A DNA stretch of 64,000 nt from Leptodactylus fallax (Eukaryota > Chordata > Amphibia > Anura > Leptodactylidae), in NCBI GenBank assembly GCA_947044405.1, contig CAMRHE010001105.1, positions 1 through 64,000 of the forward strand, written 5' to 3'. Of this stretch, positions 1-64,000 are shown piece by piece; position 1 is the stretch's first letter; every line of letters starts with the position of its first letter. Under the pieces are notes generated by a model. That model saw only the letters and a list, made by a program, of their open reading frames with translations. It ran no database searches and was not told the origin of the DNA. The position numbers and the translations under genes are program-made.

Positions 1-3000
1 CAGAATAATGACAGGCTGACACTGAGGGTACAGGATAATGACAGGCTGACACTGAGGGTACAGGATAATGACAGGCTGACACTGGGGGTACAGGATAATG
101 ACAGGCTGACACTCGGGGGTACAGGATAATGACAGGCTGACACTGGGGGTACAGGATAGTGACAGGCTGACACTCGGGGTACGGGATAATGACAGGCTGA
201 CACTGGGGTACGGGATAATGACAGGCTGACACTCGGGGTACGGGATAATGACAGGCTGACACTCAGGGTACAGGATAATGACAGGCTGACACTCGGGGTA
301 CAGGATAATGACAGGCTGACACTGGGGGTACAGTATAATGACAGGCTGACACTCGGGGTACGGGATAATGACAGGCTGACACTCGGGGTACGGGATAATG
401 ACAGGCTGACACTCGGGGTACAGGATAATGACAGGCTGACACTCGGGGTATAGGATAATGACAGGCTGACACTCGGGGTACAGGATAATGACAGGCTGAC
501 ACTCGGGGTACAGGATAATGACAGGCTGACACTGGGGGTACAGGATAATGACACTGGGGGTACAGGATAATGACAGGCTGACACTCGGGGTACAGGATAA
601 TGACAGGCTGACACTCGGGGTACAGGATAATGACAGGCTGACACTCGGGGTATAGGATAATGACAGGCTGACACTGGGGGTACAGGATAATGACAGGCTG
701 ATACTTGGGGTACAGGATAATGACAGGCTGACACTCGGGGTACGGGATAATGACAGGCTGACACTCGGGGTACGGGATAATGACAGGCTGACACTCGGGG
801 TACAGGATAATGACAGGCTGACACTCGGGGTACGGGATAATGACAGGCTGACACTCGGGGTACGGGATAATGACAGGCTGACACTCGGGGTACGGGATAA
901 TGACAGGCTGACACTCGGGGTACAGGATAATGACAGGCTGACACTCGGGGTATAGGATAATGACAGGCTGACACTCGGGGTACGGGATAATGACAGGCTG
1001 ACACTCGGGGTACAGGATAATGACAGGCTGACACTCGGGGTACAGGATAATGACAGGCTGACACTCGGGGGTATAGGATAATGACAGGCTGACACTCGGG
1101 GTACAGGATAATGACAGGCTGACACTGGGGGTACAGGATAATGACAGGCTGATACTTGGGGTACAGGATAATGACAGGCTGACACTCGGGGTACAGGATA
1201 ATGACAGGCTGACACTGGAGGTACAGGATAATGACAGGCTGACACTGGGGGTACAGGATAATGACAGGCTGACACTCGGGGTACAGGATAATGACAGGCT
1301 GACACTCGGGGTACAGGATAATGACAGGCTGACACTGGGGGTACAGGATAATGACAGGCTGACACTCGGGGTACAGGATAATGACAGGCTGACACTTGGG
1401 GTACAGGATAATGACAGGCTGACACGAGGTACAGGATAATGACAGGCTGACACTTGGGGTACAGGATAATGACAGGCTGACACTTGGGGTACAGGATAAT
1501 GACAGGCTGACACTCGGGGTACAGGATAATGACAGGCTGATACTTGGGGTACAGGATAATGACAGGCTGACACTCGGGGTACAGGATAATGACAGGCTGA
1601 CACTGGGGGTACTGGATAATGACAGGCTGACACTCGGGGTACAGGATAATGACAGGCTGACACTTGGGGTACAGGATAATGACAGGCTGACACGAGGTAC
1701 AGGATAATGACAGGCTGACACTTGGGGTACAGGATAATGACAGGCTGACACTTGGGGTACAGGATAATGACAGGCTGACACTCGGGGTACAGGATAATGA
1801 CAGGCTGACACTCGGGGTACAGGATAATGACAGGCTGACACTGGGGGTACTGGATAATGACAGGCTGACACTTGGGGTACAGGATAATGACAGGCTGACA
1901 CTCGGGGTACAGGATAATGACAGGCTGACACTCGGGGTACAGGATAATGACAGGATGACACTGGGGGTACAGGACAATGACAGGCTGACACTGGGGGTAC
2001 AGGATAATGACAGGCTGACACTCGGGGTACAGGATAATGACAGGCTGACACTCGGGGTATAGGATAATGACAGGCTGACACTCGGGGTACAGGATAATGA
2101 CAGGCTGACACTGGGGGTACAGGATAATGACAGGCTGATACTTGGGGTACAGGATAATGACAGGCTGACACTGGGGGTACAGGATAATGACAGGCTGACA
2201 CTGGAGGTACAGGATAATGACAGGCTGACACTGGGGGTACAGGATAATGACAGGCTGACACTGGGGGTACAGGATAATGACAGGCTGACACTCGGGGTAC
2301 AGGATAATGACAGGCTGACACTGGGGGTACAGGATAATGACAGGCTGACACTCGGGGTACAGGATAATGACAGGCTGACACTGGGGGTACAGGATAATGA
2401 CAGGCTGACACTCGGGGTACAGGATAATGACAGGCTGACACTGGGGGTACAGGATAATGACAGGCTGACACTGGGGGTACAGGATAATGACAGGCTGACA
2501 CTCGGGGTACAGGATAATGACAGGCTGACACTGAGGGTACAGGATAATGACAGGCTGACACTGGGGGTACAGGATAATGACAGGCTGACACTGAGGGTAC
2601 AGGATAATGACAGGCTGACACTGGGGGTACAGGATAATGACAGGCTGACACTGGGGGTACAGGATAATGACAGGCTGACACTGGGGGTACAGGATAATGA
2701 CAGGCTGACACTCGGGGTACAGGATAATGACAGGCTGACACTCGGGGTACAGGATAATGACAGGCTGACACTGGGGGTACAGGATAATGACAGGCTGACA
2801 CTGGGGGTACAGGATAATGACAGGCTGACACTGGGGGTACAGGATAATGACAGGCTGACACTCAGGGTACAGGATAATGACAGGCTGACACTCGGGGTAC
2901 GGGATAATGACAGGCTGACACTCGGGGTACGGGATAATGACAGGCTGACACTCGGGGTACGGGATAATGACAGGCTGACACTCGGGGTACAGGATAATGA

Positions 3001-6000
3001 CAGGCTGACACTCGGGGTACAGGATAATGACAGGCTGACACTGGGGGTACAGGATAATGACAGGCTGACACTCGGGGTACGGGATAATGACAGGCTGACA
3101 CTCGGGGTACGGGATAATGACAGGCTGACACTCGGGGTACAGGATAATGACAGGCTGACACTCGGGGTATAGGATAATGACAGGCTGACACTCGGGGTAC
3201 AGGATAATGACAGGCTGACACTCGGGGTACAGGATAATGACAGGCTGACACTGGGGGTACAGGATAATGACAGCTGACACTGGGGGTACAGGATAATGAC
3301 AGGCTGACACTCGGGGTACGGGATAATGACAGGCTGACACTCGGGGTACGGGATAATGACAGGCTGACACTCGGGGTACAGGATAATGACAGGCTGACAC
3401 TCGGGGTACGGGATAATGACAGGCTGACACTCGGGGTACAGGATAATGACAGGCTGACACTCGGGGTATAGGATAATGACAGGCTGACACTCGGGGTACG
3501 GGATAATGACAGGCTGACACTCGGGGTACAGGATAATGACAGGCTGACACTCGGGGTACAGGATAATGACAGGCTGACACTCGGGGTATAGGATAATGAC
3601 AGGCTGACACTGGGGGTACAGGATAATGACAGGCTGATACTTGGGGTACAGGATAATGACAGGCTGACACTCGGGGTACGGGATAATGACAGGCTGACAC
3701 TCGGGGTACGGGATAATGACAGGCTGACACTCGGGGTACAGGATAATGACAGGCTGACACTCGGGGTACGGGATAATGACAGGCTGACACTCGGGGTACG
3801 GGATAATGACAGGCTGACACTCGGGGTACGGGATAATGACAGGCTGACACTGGGGGTACAGGATAATGACAGGCTGACACTCGGGGTACAGGATAATGAC
3901 AGGCTGACACTCGGGGTACAGGATAATGACAGGCTGACACTCGGGGTACGGGATAATGACAGGCTGACACTGGGGGTACAGGATAATGACAGGCTGACAC
4001 TCGGGGTACAGGATAATGACAGGCTGACACTCGGGGTACAGGATAATGACAGGCTGACACTCGGGGTACAGGATAATGACAGGCTGACACTGGGGGTACG
4101 GGATAATGACAGGCTGACACTGGGGGTACAGGATAATGACAGGCTGACACTCGGGGTACAGGATAATGACAGGCTGACACTCGGGGTATAGGATAATGAC
4201 AGGCTGACACTCGGGGTACAGGATAATGACAGGCTGACACTGGGGGTACAGGATAATGACAGGCTGATACTTGGGGTACAGGATAATGACAGGCTGACAC
4301 TCGGGGTACAGGATAATGACAGGCTGACACTGGAGGTACAGGATAATGACAGGCTGACACTGGGGGTACAGGATAATGACAGGCTGACACTCGGGGTACA
4401 GGATAATGACAGGCTGACACTCGGGGTACAGGATAATGACAGGCTGACACTGGGGGTACAGGATAATGACAGGCTGACACTCGGGGTACAGGATAATGAC
4501 AGGCTGACACTTGGGGTACAGGATAATGACAGGCTGACACCGAGGTACAGGATAATGACAGGCTGACACTTGGGGTACAGGATAATGACAGGCTGACACT
4601 TGGGGTACAGGATAATGACAGGCTGACACTCGGGGTACAGGATAATGACAGGCTGATACTTGGGGTACAGGATAATGACAGGCTGACACTCGGGGTACAG
4701 GATAATGACAGGCTGACACTGGGGGTACAGGATAATGACAGGCTGACACTCGGGGTACAGGATAATGACAGGCTGACACTTGGGGTACAGGATAATGACA
4801 GGCTGACACTCGGGGTACAGGATAATGACAGGCTGACACTTGGGGTACAGGATAATGACAGGCTGACACTTGGGGTACAGGATAATGACAGGCTGACACT
4901 GGGGGTACAGGATAATGACAGGCTGACACTCGGGGTACAGGATAATGACAGGCTGACACTGGGGGTACTGGATAATGACAGGCTGACACTTGGGGTACAG
5001 GATAATGACAGGCTGACACTCGGGGTACAGGATAATGACAGGCTGACACTCGGGGTACAGGATAATGACAGGCTGACACTGGGGGTACAGGATAATGACA
5101 GGCTGACACTGGGGGTACAGGATAATGACAGGCTGACACTCGGGGTACAGGATAATGACAGGCTGACACTCGGGGTACAGGATAATGACAGGCTGACACT
5201 CGGGGTACAGGATAATGACAGGCTGACACTGGGGGTACAGGATAATGACAGGCTGACACTTGGGGTACAGGATAATGACAGGCTGACACTCGGGGTACAG
5301 GATAATGACAGGCTGACACTGGGGGTACAGGATAATGACAGGCTGACACTGGGGGTACAGGATAATGACAGGCTGACACTCGGGGTACAGGATAATGACA
5401 GGCTGACACTCGGGGTACAGGATAATGACAGGCTGACACTGGGGGTACAGGATAATGACAGGCTGACACTCGGGGTACAGGATAATGACAGGCTGACACT
5501 TGGGGTACAGGATAATGACAGGCTGACACGAGGTACAGGATAATGACAGGCTGACACTTGGGGTACAGGATAATGACAGGCTGACACTTGGGGTACAGGA
5601 TAATGACAGGCTGACACTCGGGGTACAGGATAATGACAGGCTGATACTTGGGGTACAGGATAATGACAGGCTGACACTCGGGGTACAGGATAATGACAGG
5701 CTGACACTGGGGGTACTGGATAATGACAGGCTGACACTCGGGGTACAGGATAATGACAGGCTGACACTTGGGGTACAGGATAATGACAGGCTGACACGGG
5801 GTACAGGATAATGACAGGCTGACACTTGGGGTACAGGATAATGACAGGCTGACACTTGGGGTACAGGATAATGACAGGCTGACACTCGGGGTACAGGATA
5901 ATGACAGGCTGACACTCGGGGTACAGGATAATGACAGGCTGACACTGGGGGTACTGGATAATGACAGGCTGACACTTGGGGTACAGGATAATGACAGGCT

Positions 6001-7150
6001 GACACTCGGGGTACAGGATAATGACAGGCTGACACTCGGGGTACAGGATAATGACAGGATGACACTGGGGGTACAGGACAATGACAGGCTGACACTGGGG
6101 GTACAGGATAATGACAGGCTGACACTCGGGGTACAGGATAATGACAGGCTGATACTTGGGGTACAGGACAATGACAGGCTGACACTGGGGGTACTGGATA
6201 ATGACAGGCTGACACTCGGGGTACAGGATAATGACAGGATGACACTGGGGGTACAGGACAATGACAGGCTGACACTGGGGGTACAGGACAATGACAGGCT
6301 GACACTGGGGGTACAGGATAATGACACGCTGACACTCGGGGTACCGGATAATGACAGGCTGACACTGGGGGTACAGGATAATGACAGGCTGACACTGGGG
6401 GTACAGGATAATGAAAGGCTGACACTGGGGGTACAGGATAATGACAGGCTGACACTCGGGGTACAGGATAATGACAGGCTGACACTGGGGGTACAGGATA
6501 ATGACAGGCTGACACTGGGGTACAGGATAATGACAGGCTGACACTGGGGGTACTGGATAATGACAGGCTGACACTTGGGGTACAGGATAATGACAGGATG
6601 ACACTGGGGGTACAGAATAATGACAGGCTGACACTGGGGGTACAGGATAATGACAGGCTGACACTGGGGGTACAGGATAATGACAGGCTGACACTCGGGG
6701 TACAGGATAATGACAGGCTGACACTGGGGGTACAGGATAATGACAGGCTGACACTGGGGGTACAGGATAATGACAGGCTGACACTCGGGGTACAGGATAA
6801 TGACAGGCTGACACTCGGGGTACAGGATAATGACAGGCTGACACTGGGGTCGGGATAATGACAGGCCCGGGGTACAGGATAATGACAGGCTGACACTGGG
6901 GGTACTGGATAATGAAAGGCTGACACTGGGGGTACTGGATAATGACAGGCTGACACTGGGGGTACAGGATAATGACAGGATGACACTGGGGGTACAGGAC
7001 AATGACAGGCTGACACTGGGGGTACAGGATAATGACAGGCTGACACTGGGGGTACAGGACAATGACAGGCTGACACTGGGGGTACAGGATAATGACACGC
7101 TGACACTCGGGGTACAGGATAATGACAGGCTGACACTGGGGGTACAGGAT
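1..7150. repeat. 30-bp minisatellite, intron 3 (about 238 units, starts before the window)
   Basis: Each unit contains GGATAATGACAGGCTGACAC followed by a variable TCGGGGTACA, TGGGGGTACA or TTGGGGTACA segment. Variation is concentrated in those few positions, with rarer 27-31 bp units (for example near 1433, 1690, 4539, 5527 and 5796). The unit length is a multiple of three and several frames lack stops, which produces open frames of up to 2193 codons. These are repeat artefacts. The array ends 510 bp before exon 4. Confidence 0.97.
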
Positions 7151-59131
<51,981 letters not shown>

Positions 59132-59518
59132 GTGAGTACTCCGGGGCCCTAAATTGTATTGACGAGGGCCCCACTTTCAGCGCTGCACTACAAGATTCCC
59201 AAGTACATTCAGTCTTATAGCCCAGTCACATCCAGAGCTGCAACCGCACATCTAGTATTAGTTATGTCACCTACAGTCCTGCTCACATCTGGCTGTGTAG
59301 TTACATTGTGTCGTATACTCCAGTTACATCTAGAGCTGCAGTCGCATCTAAAGCTATGGTCACTGTCCTTCATCATGTGCCCTCCTCCAGTGACGTCCGG
59401 AGCTGCAGTCCCAGGTCTGCTGTTTTTTTTTTTTTTGTATTTTTTCCGCTCTCAGGCTGCAGAACTTCATACCCGTCAGATGCCGCTATCTAGGCGGTAA
59501 CTAGCAGATGTGTGAAAG
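59132..59518 (+). other. Intron 16 start: inverted relics of the 50-bp unit and a poly-T
   Basis: CCAGTCACATCCAGAGCTGC (59223-59242) and ACTCCAGTTACATCTAGAGC (about 59317-59336) are reverse-complement relatives of GCTCTGGATGTGACTGGAGT in the adjoining array. A T14 run is at 59423-59436. Small open frames here have no support as genes. Confidence 0.65.
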
Positions 59519-62500
59519 CAGCTCTGGATGTGACTGGAGTATAAGCCATAACTACAGACTAGTGAGCACAGCTCTGGATGTGACTGGAGGATAAGGCATA
59601 ACTACAGACTAGTGAGCACAGCTCTGGATGTGACTGGAGGATAAGCTATAATTACAGACTAGTGAGCACAGCTCTGGATGTGACTGGAGTATAAGCCATA
59701 ATTACAGACTAGTGAGCACAGCTCTGGATGTGACTGGAGGATAAGCTATAATTACAGACTAGTGAGCACAGCTCTGGATGTGACTGGAGTATAAGCCATA
59801 ACTACAGACTAGTGAGCACAGCTCTGGATGTGACTGGAGGATAAGCTATAACTACAGACTAGTGAGCACAGCTCTGGATGTGACTGGAGTATAAGCTATA
59901 ACTACAGACTAGTGAGCACAGCTCTGGATGTGACTGGAGGATAAGCTATAACTACAGACTAGTGAGCACAGCTCTGGATGTGACTGGAGTATAAGCTATA
60001 ACTACAGACTAGTGAGCACAGCTCTGGATGTGACTGGAGGATAAGCTATAATTACAGACCAGTGAGCACAGCTCTGGATGTGACTGGAGGATAAGCTATA
60101 ATTACAGACTAGTGAGCACAGCTCTGGATGTGACTGGAGGATAAGCTATAATTACAGACTAGTGAGCACAGCTCTGGATGTGACTGGAGTATAAGCCATA
60201 ACTACAGACTAGTGAGCACAGGTCTGGATGTGACTGGAGGATAAGCTATAATTACAGACTAGTGAGCACAGCTCTGGATGTGACTGGAGGATAAGCTATA
60301 ATTACAGACTAGTGAGCACAGCTCTGGATGTGACTGGAGTATAAGCTATAATTACAGACTAGTGAGCACAGCTCTGGATGTGACTGGAGGATAAGCTATA
60401 ATTACAGACCAGTGAGCACAGCTCTGGATGTGACTGGAGGATAAGCCATAATTACAGACTAGTGAGCACAGCTCTGGATGTGACTGGAGGATAAGCTATA
60501 ATTACAGACTAGTGAGCACAGCTCTGGATGTGACTGGAGGATAAGCCATAATTACAGACTAGTGAGCACAGCTCTGGATGTGACTGGAGTATAAGCTATA
60601 ACTACAGACTAGTGAGCACAGCTCTGGATGTGACTGGAGTATAAGCTATAATTACAGACTAGTGAGCACAGCCTGGATGTGACGAGGAAAGCAAACAGAC
60701 TAGTGAGCACAGCTCTGGATGTGACTGGAGGATAAGCTATAATTACAGACTAGTGAGCACAGCTCTGGATGTGACTGGAGGATAAGGCATAACTACAGAC
60801 TAGTGAGCACAGCTCTGGATGTGACTGGAGTATAAGCTATAATTACAGACTAGTGAGCACAGCTCTGGATGTGACTGGAGTATAAGCTATAATTACAGAC
60901 TAGTGAGCACAGCTCTGGATGTGACTGGAGGATAAGCCATAATTACAGACTAGTGAGCACAGCTCTGGATGTGACTGGAGGATAAGCTATAATTACAGAC
61001 TAGTGAGCACAGCTCTGGATGTGACTGGAGGATAAGCTATAATTACAGACTAGTGAGCACAGCTCTGGATGTGACTGGAGGATAAGCTATAATTACAGAC
61101 TAGTGAGCACAGCTCTGGATGTGACTGGAGTATAAGCCATAATTACAGACTAGTGAGCACAGCTCTGGATGTGACTGGAGGATAAGCTATAATTACAGAC
61201 TAGTGAGCACAGCTCTGGATGTGACTGGAGTATAAGCCATAATTACAGACTAGTGAGCACAGCTCTGGATGTGACTGGAGGATAAGCCATAACTACAGAC
61301 TAGTGAGCACAGCTCTGGATGTGACTGGAGTATAAGGCATAACTACAGACTAGTGAGCACAGCTCTGGATGTGACTGGAGGATAAGCTATAACTACAGAC
61401 TAGTGAGCACAGCTCTGGATGTGACTGGAGTATAAGCCATAACTACAGACTAGTGAGCACAGCTCTGGATGTGACTGGAGTATAAGGCATAACTACAGAC
61501 TAGTGAGCACAGCTCTGGATGTGACTGGAGTATAAGGCATAACTACAGACTAGTGAGCACAGCTCTGGATGTGACTGGAGGATAAGCTATAATTACAGAC
61601 TAGTGAGCACAGCTCTGGATGTGACTGGAGGATAAGCTATAACTACAGACTAGTGAGCACAGCTCTGGATGTGACTGGAGGATAAGCTATAACTACAGAC
61701 TAGTGAGCACAGCTCTGGATGTGACTGGAGGATAAGCCATAACTACAGACTAGTGAGCACAGCTCTGGATGTGACTGGAGGATAAGCCATAACTACAGAC
61801 TAGTGAGCACAGCTCTGGATGTGACTGGAGGATAAGCCATAATTACAGACTAGTGAGCACAGCTCTGGATGTGACTGGAGGATAAGCTATAATTACAGAC
61901 TAGTGAGCACAGCTCTGGATGTGACTGGAGTATAAGCTATAACTACAGACTAGTGAGCACAGCTCTGGATGTGACTGGAGTATAAGCTATAATTACAGAC
62001 TAGTGAGCACAGCTCTGGATGTGACTGGAGGATAAGCCATAATTACAGACTAGTGAGCACAGCTCTGGATGTGACTGGAGTATAAGCTATAACTACAGAC
62101 TAGTGAGCACAGCTCTGGATGTGACTGGAGGATAAGCCATAATTACAGACTAGTGAGCACAGCTCTGGATGTGACTGGAGTATAAGCTATAATTACAGAC
62201 TAGTGAGCACAGCTCTGGATGTGACTGGAGTATAAGCCATAATTACAGACTAGTGAGCACAGCTCTGGATGTGGCTGGAGGATAAGCTATAATTACAGAC
62301 TAGTGAGCACAGCTCTGGATGTGACTGGAGTATAAGCTATAATTACAGACTAGTGAGCACAGCTCTGGATGTGACTGGAGTATAAGCTATAATTACAGAC
62401 TAGTGAGCACAGCTCTGGATGTGACTGGAGGATAAGCTATAATTACAGACTAGTGAGCACAGCTCTGGATGTGATTTGAGTATAAGCTATAATTACAGAC

Positions 62501-64000
62501 TAGTGAGCACAGCTCTGGATGTGACTGGAGTATAAGCTATAATTACAGACTAGTGAGCACAGCTCTGGATGTGACTGGAGGATAAGGCATAACTACAGAC
62601 TAGTGAGCACAGCTCTGGATGTGACTGGAGGATAAGCTATAATTACAGACTAGTGAGCACAGCTCTGGATGTGACTGGAGTATAAGCTATAACTACAGAC
62701 TAGTGAGCACAGCTCTGGATGTGACTGGAGTATAAGCTATAACTACAGACTAGTGAGCACAGCTCTGGATGTGACTGGAGTATAAGCCATAATTACAGAC
62801 TAGTGAGCACAGCTCTGGATGTGACTGGAGTATAAGCTATAATTACAGACTAGTGAGCACAGCTCTGGATGTGACTGGAGTATAAGCTATAACTACAGAC
62901 TAGTGAGCACAGCTCTGGATGTGACTGGAGGATAAGCTATAATTACAGACTAGTGAGCACAGCTCTGGATGTGACTGGAGTATAAGGCATAACTACAGAC
63001 TAGTGAGCACAGCTCTGGATGTGACTGGAGTATAAGCTATAATTACAGACTAGTGAGCACAGCTCTGGATGTGACTGGAGTATAAGCCATAACTACAGAC
63101 TAGTGAGCACAGCTCTGGATGTGACTGGAGGATAAGCTATAATTACAGACTAGTGAGCACAGCTCTGGATGTGACTGGAGGATAAGCCATAACTACAGAC
63201 TAGTGAGCACAGCTCTGGATGTGACTGGAGGATAAGCTATAATTACAGACTAGTGAGCACAGCTCTGGATGTGACTGGAGGATAAGGCATAATTACAGAC
63301 TAGTGAGCACAGCTCTGGATGTGACTGGAGGATAAGCCATAATTACAGACTAGTGAGCACAGCTCTGGATGTGACTGGAGGATAAGGCATAATTACAGAC
63401 TAGTGAGCACAGCTCTGGATGTGACTGGAGGATAAGGCATAATTACAGACTAGTGAGCACAGCTCTGGATGTGACTGGAGGATAAGCTATAATTACAGAC
63501 TAGTGAGCACAGCTCTGGATGTGACTGGAGTATAAGCCATAACTACAGACTAGTGAGCACAGCTCTGGATGTGACTGGAGGATAAGCTATAATTACAGAC
63601 TAGTGAGCACAGCTCTGGATGTGACTGGAGGATAAGGCATAACTACAGACTAGTGAGCACAGCTCTGGATGTGACTGGAGGATAAGGCATAATTACAGAC
63701 TAGTGAGCACAGCTCTGGATGTGACTGGAGTATAAGCTATAACTACAGACTAGTGAGCACAGCTCTGGATGTGACTGGAGTATAAGCCATAATTACAGAC
63801 TAGTGAGCACAGCTCTGGATGTGACTGGAGGATAAGCTATAATTACAGACTAGTGAGCACAGCTCTGGATGTGACTGGAGTATAAGCTATAATTACAGAC
63901 TAGTGAGCACAGCTCTGGATGTGACTGGAGGATAAGGCATAATTACAGACTAGTGAGCACAGCTCTGGATGTGACTGGAGTATAAGCCATAATTACAGAC
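59519..64000. repeat. 50-bp minisatellite, intron 16 (about 90 units, continues past the window)
   Basis: Units contain AGCTCTGGATGTGACTGGAG, then KATAAGCYATAAYTACAGAC, then TAGTGAGCAC. Three positions (G/T, C/T or GC, A/T) account for most variation. One damaged unit sits at 60670-60700. Unit length is almost constant at 50 bp. Confidence 0.98.

Noticed and set aside
263..7136. - strand open frames of 2193 and 1424 codons in the first array
   Set aside because: The period is 30 bp, a multiple of three, and the unit lacks stops in those frames. The translation is a ten-residue repeat that shifts frame at indels with no constraint, and it is antisense to an intron.
59159..59500. 113-codon + frame after exon 16
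   Set aside because: It spans the intron 16 start, inverted repeat relics and a poly-T run. It has no similarity to the expected last PRKCA exon, whose start (CGKGAENF) is not found in the window.

Overview
The window is a vertebrate, intron-rich locus on the + strand. It holds 13 consecutive coding exons of protein kinase C alpha (PRKCA), running from the C1B domain to near the end of the kinase C-lobe, between 7660 and 59131. The exons total 1569 nt (523 codons), join in frame at every splice junction, have GT..AG ends and match the phases I recall for mammalian PRKCA exons 4-16. The N-terminal exons (pseudosubstrate, C1A) and the last exon (rest of the AGC tail, turn and hydrophobic motifs) lie outside the window. 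Nothing indicates a pseudogene.

The striking property is the intron content. Thirteen long tandem arrays cover about 51 kb, roughly 80% of the window. Unit sizes are 30, 39, 27/16, 35, 59, 39, 91, 30, 32, 30, 66, 68 and 50 bp in order, each intron carrying its own units. Intron 12 is a single 32-bp array from the 5' splice site almost to the 3' splice site. The very long open frames in these arrays are artefacts of stop-free repeat units and are not annotated as genes.

Layout: intron 3 (30-bp array, 1-7150); exon 4; intron 4 (39-bp array); exon 5; intron 5 (27/16-, 35- and 59-bp arrays plus an L2-like LINE 3' end); exons 6-7; intron 7 (a degenerate Tc1/mariner element); exon 8; intron 8 (39-, 91- and 30-bp arrays); exons 9-12 closely spaced; intron 12 (32-bp array); exon 13; intron 13 (30- and 66-bp arrays fused to each other); exons 14-15; intron 15 (68-bp array); exon 16; intron 16 (50-bp array running off the window).

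Organism: the protein is vertebrate PKC alpha. The Tc1 and L2-like elements suit fish or amphibians. The dispersed motifs ending in CCACTAGGGGGAGCTC and GCGCCCCCTGCTG resemble those I associate with frog genomes, so an anuran amphibian is my best guess (inference, moderate confidence).

Most interesting: two independent arrays (introns 4 and 12, about 85 and 320 units) share an ancestral core that resembles the CTCF binding consensus. The intron 12 unit also resembles the exon 12 splice donor from which that array starts.
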